Part shown: positions 6,679 to 13,274 of the stretch, piece after piece
How the letters are laid out: each line of letters starts with the position of its first letter
How positions within the stretch are numbered: the stretch's first letter is position 1
Assembly (NCBI GenBank): GCA_002339265.1
Contig: DDKG01000292.1
Coordinates: 1-13,274 of the forward strand
DNA length: 13,274 bases
DNA from: Massilia sp. UBA2604
Lineage (GTDB): Bacteria > Pseudomonadota > Gammaproteobacteria > Burkholderiales > Burkholderiaceae_D
Reading direction: 5' to 3'
The notes under the pieces: model-generated
Databases searched by the model: none
Seen by the model: only the letters and a program-made list of their open reading frames with translations
Told to the model about the DNA's origin: nothing
Position numbers and translations under genes: made by a program

Positions 6679-6680
6679 CT
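6653..6680 (+). promoter_or_regulatory. Probable promoter of the TRAP binding-protein gene
   Basis: Consensus TTGACA (6653-6658), a 16-bp spacer and TATTCT (6675-6680). Transcription would start near 6687, leaving a leader of roughly 80 bases before the start at 6770. This suggests the gene is transcribed separately from the upstream operon. Confidence 0.55.
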
Positions 6681-6769
6681 TGTACACGCCAATGTGAACG
6701 ATGGCGCCCGCTCGACGAGGTCAGCCACGATTCACCCGGCAGTCCGTTAAAACATCTTGGAGGATGTAT

Positions 6770-7810
6770 ATGTCGGTAATCAACCGGTCGCTTGCGACCC
6801 GCAGGGCAATGCTGGGCGCGATCGCGACCAGTCCGCTATGGATGCAGTCTGCCTGGGCGCAGGCCAGCAATCTCAAGATCTCGCACCAGTTCCCCGGCGG
6901 CAGCATCGCCCAGGGCGATTTTCGCGACCGCCTGTGCCGCATGTTCGCGGCCGAAGTCGAGAAGCGCACCCGGGGCGGCCTGAAGTTCTCGATCCACCCG
7001 GGGTCGAGCCTGATGCAGCCGAACGCGCAGTTCGGCGCGCTGCGCGGCGGCACGCTCGACATGGCCCTGGTGCCGCTGTCGTATGCCGGCAGCGAGGCGC
7101 CGGAAGCGAACATCGGGCTGATGCCGGCGCTGGTCACTTCCTACGAGCAGGGCTATGGCTGGAAGAATGCCCCGGTCGGGCGCGAGCTGTCGCGCATCCT
7201 GGGCGAGCAGGGCCTGGTGATCGTCAGCTGGATCTGGCAGGCCGGCGGCGTCGCCTCGCGCGGCGATCCGATCGTCACGCCCGAGGACGTGCGCGGCCTG
7301 AAGGTGCGTGGCGGCTCGCGCGAGATGGACATGCTGCTGCAGGACGCCGGCGCGACCGTCGTCAGCCTGCCGTCCAACGAGATCTACAACGCCATGCGCA
7401 GCGGCGCGCTCGACGCGGCGCTCACCTCGTCGACGTCCCTCATGTCCTTCCGCCTGCAAGAGACGGCGCGCTCGCTGACCACCGCGCGCGGCGGCTCGTA
7501 CTGGTTCATGTTCGAGCCCCTCTTGATGTCGCGCACCGTGTTCGAGCGCCTGAGCAAACCGCAGCAGGAAGCCATCGTCAAGGTCGGCGCCGAGCTGGAG
7601 CAGTTCGCGATGAAGATGGCGCGCATCGACGATGCGGCGGTGGTCTCGGTCTATCGCGGCGTCGGTGCGCGGGTAGTCGACCTCAATCCGGAGGCGCTGC
7701 GCGGCTGGCAGTCGTTGGCGCGCAATACGGCGTGGAAGGATTTCGCGGCGCGTAACAGCAATTGCGCGAAATTGATGGCGTTGGCCGAGGAGTCGATCGC
7801 AGCCTTGTGA
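6770..7810 (+). CDS. TRAP transporter substrate-binding protein (DctP family), Tat-type signal
   Basis: The product is 346 aa from the ATG at 6770, with TTGGAGGA ending 5 bases upstream; the frame is open to an earlier Met at 6701 that has no ribosome site. The N-terminus has a twin-arginine-like signal (LATRRAMLGAIA, Arg11-Arg12) ending AWA before QAS at about 30, so a periplasmic protein. The mature part follows the DctP pattern: ISHQFPGGS near the start, then GLKVRGG (Arg180, the position that usually binds the substrate carboxylate), and VSLPSNEIYNAMRSGALDAA (about 198-217). It would capture an organic acid for a tripartite Na+- or H+-driven importer. No DctQ or DctM gene is next to it in this window, so it is an orphan here. 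The 3' end meets moaD tail to tail. Confidence 0.88.
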   Translation: MSVINRSLATRRAMLGAIATSPLWMQSAWAQASNLKISHQFPGGSIAQGDFRDRLCRMFAAEVEKRTRGGLKFSIHPGSSLMQPNAQFGALRGGTLDMALVPLSYAGSEAPEANIGLMPALVTSYEQGYGWKNAPVGRELSRILGEQGLVIVSWIWQAGGVASRGDPIVTPEDVRGLKVRGGSREMDMLLQDAGATVVSLPSNEIYNAMRSGALDAALTSSTSLMSFRLQETARSLTTARGGSYWFMFEPLLMSRTVFERLSKPQQEAIVKVGAELEQFAMKMARIDDAAVVSVYRGVGARVVDLNPEALRGWQSLARNTAWKDFAARNSNCAKLMALAEESIAAL

Positions 7811-7818
7811 TCGATGAG

Positions 7819-7843
7819 CCGGCCCCGTTCGAACCGGGGCCGG
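7819..7843. terminator. Hairpin between convergent binding-protein gene and moaD
   Basis: A perfect 9-bp GC stem (CCGGCCCCG / CGGGGCCGG) with a 7-base loop lies between the two stop codons (7810 and 7850). There is no T-run on either side, so it is a strong hairpin rather than a canonical intrinsic terminator. Its position suits transcript end formation from both directions. Confidence 0.6.
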
Positions 7844-7849
7844 TGTCGA

Positions 7850-8107
7850 TCAACCGCCGGTCACCGGCGGGAAGAACGCCACTTCGGCGCCTTCATCGAT
7901 TGGCGTACCGGCGCTGCACATCACCTGGTTGTGGGCCATGCGCACCGCGCGTTCCGGCGCGAGCGCCTCGAGCCACACGCCGCCGCGCGCGCGCAGCAGT
8001 TCGCGCACCGCGCCCACCGTCGTCACGTCCGCCGGCAGGTCCAGCTGCTCCTGCGCGGTCCCCACCGCTTCGCGTAACGCCGCGAAGTATTTCACACTGA
8101 TCTTCAT
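7850..8107 (-). CDS. moaD: Molybdopterin synthase sulfur-carrier subunit MoaD
   Basis: This 85-aa beta-grasp, ubiquitin-like protein begins MKISVKYFAALREAVG and ends FFPPVTGG. The terminal Gly-Gly is the residue pair that is adenylated by MoeB and then thiocarboxylated. MoaD with MoaE converts cyclic pyranopterin monophosphate to molybdopterin in the cytosol. The ATG at 8105-8107 has AGGAAAG just upstream; the open frame reaches back into moeA, but that part does not look like protein of this family. It starts 8 bp after moeA and is surely co-transcribed. moaE, its partner and usual neighbour, is not downstream: the next gene is the convergent TRAP binding protein. Confidence 0.93.
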   Translation of the reverse strand: MKISVKYFAALREAVGTAQEQLDLPADVTTVGAVRELLRARGGVWLEALAPERAVRMAHNQVMCSAGTPIDEGAEVAFFPPVTGG

Positions 8108-8114
8108 GTCTTTC

Positions 8115-9362
8115 CTAATGCTGTAATTCGGCGAACGGGATGAAGCGCACCAGGTCGCCCGCAGCGATGCGGTTGCCCGCCGGGTTGTCGACCAGGCCGT
8201 CGCCCCACACCGTCGAGGTGAGCACGCCCGAGCTCTGGTTCGGGAACAGGTCCAGCCCACCGCCCGCATTCAGGCGCGCGCGCAGGAATTCGTTGCGGCG
8301 GTCGCCCTTGGGCAGGTCGAAGTCGGCGCGCACCGTATAACCCTGCGGCTCGACCTGGCCCGTCACGCCCTGCAGGCGCAGCAGGAAAGGCCGCACGAAC
8401 AGCAGGAAGGTGACGAAGCTCGATACCGGATTGCCGGGCAGGCCCAGGAAGAACGAAGAACCACCTTCGCGCCGCACCTCGCCGAAGGCCAGCGGCTTGC
8501 CCGGCTTGACGGCGATCTGCCACATCGACAGGCGCCCTTCCGCTTCCACGGCAGGCTTGATATGGTCTTCCTCGCCGACCGAGACGCCGCCCGAGGTGAT
8601 GATCAGGTCGTTCTCGCGCGCCGCCTCGCGCAAGGTGGCGCGGGTCGCCTCCAGCGAATCGGGCACGATGCCGTAGTCACTGATCTCGCAACCGAAATTC
8701 TCCAGCAGACCGCGCAGGGTAAACCGGTTCGAGTTGTAGATCGCGCCGGGCTTCAAGCCTTCCGGCGGCACGTCGCCCGGCATGGTCAACTCGTCGCCGG
8801 TGAAGAACACGGCGACGCGCAGGCGCCGCCGCACCGGCAGGCTGGCCAGGCCGACGGAGGCCGCCAATCCCAATTCCTGGCTGCGCAGGCGGCTGCCCGC
8901 GGGCAGGATCACGGCGCCGGCGCTGATATCTTCGCCCTTGCGGCGGATCCACTCGCCGGCGCGCGGCGCATGGTGGATGGTGACGCTGTCGCCGACCGCC
9001 TCGGCCTGCTCCTGCATTACGACCGCATCGGCGCCCGGCGGAATCAGGGCGCCGGTGAAGATGCGCGCCGCGGTGCCGGGTTCCAGTTCAATGCCGACGC
9101 TGCCGGCCGGGATGCGCTGGCTCACCTTCAGGGTGGCGCTGCCGCTCGCGCAATCGTCCGCGCGCACGGCGTAGCCATCCATCTGCGTATTGTCGGCCGA
9201 CGGCACGTCGATCGTCGCCAGCTGGTCTGCAGCCAGCACGCGGCCATTGGCTTCGAGGGTCGGGATGGTTTCCACGTCCTCCACCGGCCGTGCGGCATCA
9301 AGCAAAAAATCGAGCGCTTCGCGCACCGACAGCATGGGGGGTTTCTGTACCGGTGCGTTCAT
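8115..9362 (-). CDS. moeA: Molybdopterin molybdotransferase MoeA
   Basis: The product is 415 aa, typical for the family. It inserts molybdate into adenylated molybdopterin, the last step of Mo-cofactor assembly, in the cytosol. Landmarks in order are NTQMDGYAV (about 59-66), RIFTGALIPPGADAVVMQE (about 100-118), the MoCF/MogA-like domain with FFTGDEL (about 186-192), ITSGGVSVGEEDHIK (about 255-269), KPGKPLAFG (about 286-294) and GLPGNPVSSF (about 307-316). The start is the ATG at 9360-9362, whose A is also the last base of the thrC TGA (TGATG), so it is translationally coupled to thrC. A GTG one codon earlier (9365) is possible. moaD follows after 7 bp. Confidence 0.95.
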   Translation of the reverse strand: MNAPVQKPPMLSVREALDFLLDAARPVEDVETIPTLEANGRVLAADQLATIDVPSADNTQMDGYAVRADDCASGSATLKVSQRIPAGSVGIELEPGTAARIFTGALIPPGADAVVMQEQAEAVGDSVTIHHAPRAGEWIRRKGEDISAGAVILPAGSRLRSQELGLAASVGLASLPVRRRLRVAVFFTGDELTMPGDVPPEGLKPGAIYNSNRFTLRGLLENFGCEISDYGIVPDSLEATRATLREAARENDLIITSGGVSVGEEDHIKPAVEAEGRLSMWQIAVKPGKPLAFGEVRREGGSSFFLGLPGNPVSSFVTFLLFVRPFLLRLQGVTGQVEPQGYTVRADFDLPKGDRRNEFLRARLNAGGGLDLFPNQSSGVLTSTVWGDGLVDNPAGNRIAAGDLVRFIPFAELQH

Positions 9363-10837
9363 CACAGGCCCGTGTGCTCGGCGATATAGGCCTTCATGCG
9401 GTCGACGTCGGCCGGCATGACGACGAAGCGCTGCGGCAGCGACTCGATGTCTTCGAAGCCGGCGGGACGCTCGGCGTCCTGGCCCAGCGCTTCGAGGATG
9501 GTCTCGTTGAACTTGGCGGCCAGCGCGGTTTCGAGCACGATCATCGGCACGCCCGGCTGCAGGTGTTCGCGCGCGACCTTGATGCCGTCGGCGGTATGGG
9601 TGTCGATCGTGATGCCGTAGTCGTCGGCGACGTCGCGGATCGTGGCCAGGCGGTCGGCGTGGGTCGAGCGGCCCGACAGGAAGCCGAACTTCGAGACATC
9701 CTTGAATTCGTCGCCGTCGCTGCCCGGCGCGCCGGACAGGTCGAAGCCGCCATGGGTATCCACCTTGCGGAACAGCGCATGCGTGCGCTCGGCATCGCGG
9801 CCCACCAGTTCATACACGAAGCGCTCAAAGTTCGAGGCTTTGGAGATGTCCATCGACGGGCTGCTGGTGTGGAAGGTCTCGCTGCTCTGCCTCACGCGAT
9901 ACACGCCGGTGCGGAAGAATTCGTCCAGCACGTCGTTCTCGTTGGTGGCCGCCACCAGCTTGTCGATCGGCAGGCCCATCATGCGGGCGATGTGGCCGGC
10001 GCAGATATTGCCGAAGTTCCCCGACGGGACCGTGAACGATACTTTTTGATCATTGCTGGTCGTCGCCGCCAGGTAGCCGCGGAAGTAGTACACCACCTGG
10101 GCCACGACGCGGGCCCAGTTGATCGAGTTGACGGTGCCGATCTTCTGGCGCGCCTTGAATTCGAGATCGTTCGAAACCGCCTTGACCAGGTCCTGGCAAT
10201 CGTCGAACACGCCCTGCACCGCGATATTGAAGATGTTCGGGTCCTGCAGGCTGAACATCTGCGCGGTCTGGAAGGCGCTCATTTTCTGGTGCGGCGACAG
10301 CATGAACACGCGCACGCCGCGCTTGCCGCGCATCGCGTACTCGGCGGCGCTGCCGGTATCGCCCGAGGTGGCGCCGAAGATGTTCAGTTCATCGTTGTTC
10401 TTGGCCAGCGCGTATTCGAACAGGTTGCCCAGCAACTGCATCGCCATGTCCTTGAAGGCGAGGGTCGGGCCGTTCGACAACGCCTGCAGCACCAGCTTGC
10501 CCTGCGCGCCGTCTTCCAGCACGCGCAGCGGGGTGATGTCCGCGCTCGATTCGTCGGCGCGGGCGTTGCGGTAGACCTCCGGCGTGTAGGTGCGCGCGGT
10601 CAGGGCCTTCAGGTCGGCGTCGGGAATGTCGGTGGCAAACTTGCGCAGGATTTCATAGGCCAGTTCGGCATAGGACAGCTTGCGCCAGGCGTCGAGCTCG
10701 GCGCCGGTGACCTGCGGGTACTCGGCCGGCAGATAAAGGCCGCCGTCCGGGGCCAGGCCGCCTAGCAGGATGTCAAGGAATTGCTGGGGATTGCGTGCTG
10801 CGGACGCGCTCGTCGCGCGGGTGGACACATAATGCAT
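9362..10837 (-). CDS. thrC: Threonine synthase
   Basis: This 491-aa PLP enzyme is of the long bacterial/fungal threonine synthase type. It converts O-phospho-L-homoserine and water to L-threonine and phosphate, the final step of the pathway. The PLP lysine is Lys129 in SNGPTLAFKDMAMQ, and the phosphate/cofactor loop GATSGDTGSAAEYA is at about 155-168. PSGNFGNICAGHIA (about 277-290) is a further family signature. The start at 10835-10837 (MHYVSTR) matches the family N-terminus although the Shine-Dalgarno is weak. A perfect TATAAT lies 38 bp upstream. It is usually preceded by homoserine dehydrogenase (hom), but here the upstream neighbour is sdaA across a REP-containing gap. It leads a thrC-moeA-moaD unit. 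Confidence 0.97.
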   Translation of the reverse strand: MHYVSTRATSASAARNPQQFLDILLGGLAPDGGLYLPAEYPQVTGAELDAWRKLSYAELAYEILRKFATDIPDADLKALTARTYTPEVYRNARADESSADITPLRVLEDGAQGKLVLQALSNGPTLAFKDMAMQLLGNLFEYALAKNNDELNIFGATSGDTGSAAEYAMRGKRGVRVFMLSPHQKMSAFQTAQMFSLQDPNIFNIAVQGVFDDCQDLVKAVSNDLEFKARQKIGTVNSINWARVVAQVVYYFRGYLAATTSNDQKVSFTVPSGNFGNICAGHIARMMGLPIDKLVAATNENDVLDEFFRTGVYRVRQSSETFHTSSPSMDISKASNFERFVYELVGRDAERTHALFRKVDTHGGFDLSGAPGSDGDEFKDVSKFGFLSGRSTHADRLATIRDVADDYGITIDTHTADGIKVAREHLQPGVPMIVLETALAAKFNETILEALGQDAERPAGFEDIESLPQRFVVMPADVDRMKAYIAEHTGL

Positions 10838-10874
10838 ACAGTTTGAAGATCCGGTTGGCTCACATTGAAACTTT

Positions 10875-10880
10875 ATTATA
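10875..10880 (-). promoter_or_regulatory. -10 box of the thrC promoter
   Basis: A perfect TATAAT on the minus strand. The best -35 at 17 bp spacing is CATACA (10903-10898), a poor match, so an activator or weak basal activity is possible. The predicted transcript start near 10868 gives a leader of about 30 bases. thrC thus seems to have its own promoter. Confidence 0.6.
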
Positions 10881-10960
10881 GTGGGAGCGGGCCGAAATGT
10901 ATGCTGTGCTGCAAAAAAGTTGTTTGGGTGAATAAAATTGGGCGATGGGCGCGCTGGGGT

Positions 10961-11076
10961 ACTTGGATTCCCGCCTGCGCGGGAATGACGTGCGTCCGCT
11001 AACGCTGAGCAGATGGCTGACTAATCATTGTCGTTCGCCTCAACCCCGTCATTCCCGCGAAGGCGGGAATCCAAGT
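10961..11076. repeat. Inverted pair of REP-like hairpins (REPIN-like), CCCGC family
   Basis: Two 30-bp units, 10961-10990 and 11047-11076, are reverse complements at 29 of 30 positions and are separated by 56 bp. Each has its own hairpin: ATTCCCGC, 4-base loop, GCGGGAAT, next to a conserved GACG and a TTGGATT/AATCCAA tail. This core is a widespread extragenic palindrome of proteobacteria. The unit pair sits between the 3' end of sdaA and the thrC promoter and may also stop sdaA transcription. The inner 56 bp shows no gene. Confidence 0.88.
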
Positions 11077-11098
11077 CCTTTACCCAGCCACTACCCTA

Positions 11099-12487
11099 TC
11101 AGCAAGCCGCGTGATTCACCGTCACCACGTGGATCGCCAGCCCGCCCAGCGAGGTTTCCTTGTACTTGACCTGCATGTCGGCCCCGGTCTGGCGCATCGT
11201 CTCGATCGCGCTGTCCAGGCTGACGAAATGGGTGCCGTCACCCTTCAGCGCCAGCGAGGCGGCGGTGATCGCCTTGATCGCGCCCATGCCATTGCGCTCG
11301 ATGCAGGGAATCTGCACCAGGCCGCCGATCGGGTCGCACGTCATGCCCAGGTGGTGTTCGATGCCGATTTCGGCCGCGTTCTCGATCTGCTCGTTGCTGC
11401 CGCCGAGCGCCGCCACCAGGCCGGCCGCCGCCATCGCGCAGGCCACGCCCACTTCGCCCTGGCAGCCGACTTCGGCGCCCGAGATCGAGGCGTTCTTCTT
11501 GCACAGCATGCCGATCGCGCTTGACGCGAGCAGGAAGTCGCGCACGCCACGCTGCGGATCGCTCGGGCGGCAATCTTCGGCGTAGTACCGCAGCACTGCC
11601 GGGATGATGCCGGCCGCGCCATTGGTCGGCGCCGTCACGACCCGGCCGCCGGCCGCATTTTCTTCGTTGACGGCCATCGCATACAGACTCACCTGCTGCA
11701 CCGCGTCATGCGGCAAGGCGTTCAGCGGCTGCTGTTGCGCTTGCTGCGCCTGCTTCCATAGCCCGGCCGCGCGGCGGCGCACGTCCAGGCCGCCCGGCAG
11801 GCGGCCCTCGGTCACCAGGCCGTGGCAAATACATTCGCGCATCACGCGCCAGATATTGTCCAGGCCGGCGTCCAGTTCTTCGCTGCTCATGCGCGTGCAC
11901 TCGTTGGCGCGCAGCATGTGCGGGATGCTCAGGCCGTGACGGCGGCCGTGCTCGAGCAGCTGGGCCATCGTATCGAAGGGGTAAGGCAGCGGCGCCGCAG
12001 GCGTCTCGGCGGCGCGCGCCTGGCTTTCGCCGGCCGCCGTGATGAAGCCGCCGCCGACGGAGTAATAAATGCGCTCGATGATGCTGCCGTCCTGCAGATT
12101 GAGCACGAAGCGCATGCCGTTCGGGTGTTCGGGCAGGGTCGAGGCCTTGTGCCAGACCAGGTTGGTTTTGGCGCTGAACGGCACCGGTTTCGTGCCCAGC
12201 AGGTGCAGCACGCCATCGAGTTCGGCTTCCGCCAGCTTGTCCTCGACCGCGACCGGGTCGACGTCCTGCGGGGTCTCGCCCATCAGGCCGAGGATCACGG
12301 CCTTGTCGGTCGCATGGCCGATGCCGGTCAGCGCCAGCGATCCGTACAGGTGGGCTTCGACGCCGACCGCCTGTTCCAGCATCCCGCTCTCGAGCAGGAA
12401 GCGCCGCGCCGCCACCATCGGGCCCACGGTGTGCGAACTCGAAGGGCCGATGCCGATCTTGAACAGGTCAAAAACACTCATGTCCAT
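11099..12487 (-). CDS. sdaA: L-serine dehydratase, iron-sulfur dependent, single chain
   Basis: The product is 462 aa, full length for the one-chain type II enzyme. It deaminates L-serine to pyruvate and ammonia in the cytosol, using a 4Fe-4S cluster instead of PLP. The beta domain begins [20 protein letters not shown] (about 4-23), and the alpha domain has [14 protein letters not shown] (about 286-299). Likely cluster ligands are Cys342 (EVGCQGE), Cys384 (MTCDPIGG) and Cys395 (IPCIERNG). The protein ends in Cys462, matching the tail-in-mouth C-terminal Cys known from the Legionella enzyme. The ATG at 12485-12487 is chosen because AAAGGAG lies 6 bases upstream; an ATG two codons later would be too far. 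Both flanks carry inverted REP-like pairs. tdh lies upstream on the same strand. Confidence 0.96.
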   Translation of the reverse strand: MDMSVFDLFKIGIGPSSSHTVGPMVAARRFLLESGMLEQAVGVEAHLYGSLALTGIGHATDKAVILGLMGETPQDVDPVAVEDKLAEAELDGVLHLLGTKPVPFSAKTNLVWHKASTLPEHPNGMRFVLNLQDGSIIERIYYSVGGGFITAAGESQARAAETPAAPLPYPFDTMAQLLEHGRRHGLSIPHMLRANECTRMSSEELDAGLDNIWRVMRECICHGLVTEGRLPGGLDVRRRAAGLWKQAQQAQQQPLNALPHDAVQQVSLYAMAVNEENAAGGRVVTAPTNGAAGIIPAVLRYYAEDCRPSDPQRGVRDFLLASSAIGMLCKKNASISGAEVGCQGEVGVACAMAAAGLVAALGGSNEQIENAAEIGIEHHLGMTCDPIGGLVQIPCIERNGMGAIKAITAASLALKGDGTHFVSLDSAIETMRQTGADMQVKYKETSLGGLAIHVVTVNHAAC

Positions 12488-12532
12488 TGTTGTCTCCTTT
12501 GCCGCTGTCTCATTGTTATATGCGGCTTACGC

Positions 12533-12644
12533 GTAGGGTGGACGGCTATGCCGTCCACGCGGTGATGGTTGGCCGCCAGATCATCCGGTGCGAGATCGGC
12601 ACCGATAACGATCACCGCGTGGACGGGGAATCCGTCCACCCTAC
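12533..12644. repeat. Inverted pair of REP-like hairpins, GTGGACGG family
   Basis: Two 34-bp units, 12533-12566 and 12611-12644, are reverse complements except for the 5-base loops (30 of 34 identical). Each unit contains an 8-bp stem, GTGGACGG / CCGTCCAC, flanked by GTAGG on one side and GCGGTGAT on the other. A third small hairpin (CGGTGC / GCACCG, 12586-12604) sits in the 44-bp centre. The whole 112-bp element could fold as a nested cruciform. It fills most of the gap between tdh and sdaA and is unrelated in sequence to the repeat pair on the other side of sdaA. Confidence 0.87.
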
Positions 12645-12662
12645 CGATGTGCGCGGACGGGA

Positions 12663-13274
12663 TTACGCCGCGACGCCCAGGCCCACGTCGATATTCTTCA
12701 GCATCGAATCGACCATCTCGTCGACGCCAATGCGCGACTTCCAGCCCCAGTCGGTGGTGGCGCGGCTGTCGTCGAGGCTCTTCGGCCAGGAGTCGGCGAT
12801 CTGCTGGCGGCTGTCCGGCTTGTAGTCGATGCGGAACTGCGGCAGCGCCTTCGAGATCGCGGCGGCCAATTCGCGCGGGTTGAACGACACGCCCGCCACG
12901 TTGTAGGACGAACGGATCACGACCTGTTCGGCGGGCGCTTCCATCAGCTCGATGGTGGCGCGGATCGCGTCCGGCATGTAGATCATCGGCAGGGTCGTTT
13001 CCGGACCCAGGAAGCATTCATAGGTTTCGCCGCGCAGCGCCGCGTGGAAGATCGCGATGGCGTAGTCGGTGGTGCCGCCGCCCGGAGGCGATTTATAAGA
13101 GATGATGCCCGGATAGCGGATGCTGCGCACGTCGACGCCGTACTTGCTGTGATAGTACTCGCACAGGCGCTCGCCGGCCAGCTTGCTGATGCCGTAGATC
13201 GTGGTCGGATCCATGATCGTGAACTGCGGCGTGTTCTCGCTCGGGGTGGTCGGGCCGAAGGCGGCGATCGACGA
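12663..13274 (-). CDS. L-threonine 3-dehydrogenase, short-chain (SDR) type, 5' end outside the window
   Basis: The C-terminal 203 residues of an NAD-dependent epimerase/dehydratase-fold enzyme are present; the frame is open through the right edge. The visible part starts SSIAAFGPTTPSENTPQ, where the Ser pair supplies the catalytic Ser. The YGISK motif (Tyr-x3-Lys) follows, then RYPGIISYKSPPGGGTTDYA and YNVAGVSFNPRELA. This is the pattern of SDR-type threonine dehydrogenase, which oxidises L-threonine to 2-amino-3-ketobutyrate, normally cleaved to glycine and acetyl-CoA by Kbl. The Rossmann NAD motif lies beyond the window. A Met at 13214 is internal, not the start. sdaA lies downstream, so glycine or serine formed from threonine could feed pyruvate; that pathway link is inference. 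A generic sugar epimerase is a less likely alternative. Confidence 0.9.
   Translation of the reverse strand, partial: SSIAAFGPTTPSENTPQFTIMDPTTIYGISKLAGERLCEYYHSKYGVDVRSIRYPGIISYKSPPGGGTTDYAIAIFHAALRGETYECFLGPETTLPMIYMPDAIRATIELMEAPAEQVVIRSSYNVAGVSFNPRELAAAISKALPQFRIDYKPDSRQQIADSWPKSLDDSRATTDWGWKSRIGVDEMVDSMLKNIDVGLGVAA

Noticed and set aside
9290..10765. A 491-codon plus-strand open frame opposite thrC
   Set aside because: It lies antisense to a clearly conserved thrC and moeA start. Its protein is rich in Arg, Ala, His and Val with no recognisable domain. Long antisense frames are expected in GC-rich coding DNA.
10838..10960. Possible attenuator or leader peptide upstream of thrC
   Set aside because: The predicted leader is only about 30 bases and contains no Thr/Ile-rich short frame or pair of alternative hairpins.
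10961..12644. The two repeat pairs as ends of an insertion sequence or composite transposon carrying sdaA
   Set aside because: The pairs belong to unrelated sequence families, no transposase lies between them, and no flanking target duplication was seen.

Overview
The window is high-GC, gene-dense DNA (intergenic gaps are all under about 300 bp). The encoded proteins look betaproteobacterial, most likely Burkholderiales and probably Oxalobacteraceae of the Massilia/Telluria group. That placement rests on the thrC-moeA-moaD order, the SDR-type threonine dehydrogenase and the general protein flavour. No database search was run, so the genus is an inference.

Left part (1-4644, genes on the minus strand). 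Near the edge are a conserved hypothetical protein and an exported TPR protein. Next comes a two-gene stress module: a stand-alone YsnF/DUF2382 protein followed by a YflT (GSP17M)-plus-DUF2382 protein. The first gene of the pair carries an apparent one-base frameshift near its 3' end. An HI0933-like FAD flavoprotein follows.

Centre (4700-7850, plus strand). A strong sigma-70-type promoter is bracketed by two copies of the palindrome TGTAAAG-N4-CTTTACA. It drives a tightly coupled operon: a four-helix membrane protein, a 67-residue XRE repressor, a secreted alpha/beta hydrolase and a two-helix small membrane protein. The first three genes overlap by ATGA, and the twin sites look like an autoregulatory operator. 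This is the best candidate here for a poorly described system. A lone TRAP-type periplasmic binding protein with a Tat-like signal follows, with no permease genes beside it. It ends at a hairpin shared with the convergent moaD.

Right part (7850-13274, minus strand). In transcription order the genes are tdh (partial, running off the right edge), sdaA, thrC, moeA and moaD. thrC and moeA are coupled by a TGATG overlap. Threonine catabolism (Tdh), serine deamination (SdaA, a 4Fe-4S enzyme with a C-terminal Cys), threonine synthesis (ThrC) and molybdopterin cofactor assembly (MoeA, MoaD) therefore lie on one strand. The two gaps flanking sdaA each hold an inverted pair of REP-like hairpins, from two different families. 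hom is not upstream of thrC and moaE is not downstream of moaD, so this locus looks rearranged relative to the arrangement I would expect in Burkholderiales.

No rRNA, tRNA, CRISPR array, insertion sequence or phage gene was recognised.
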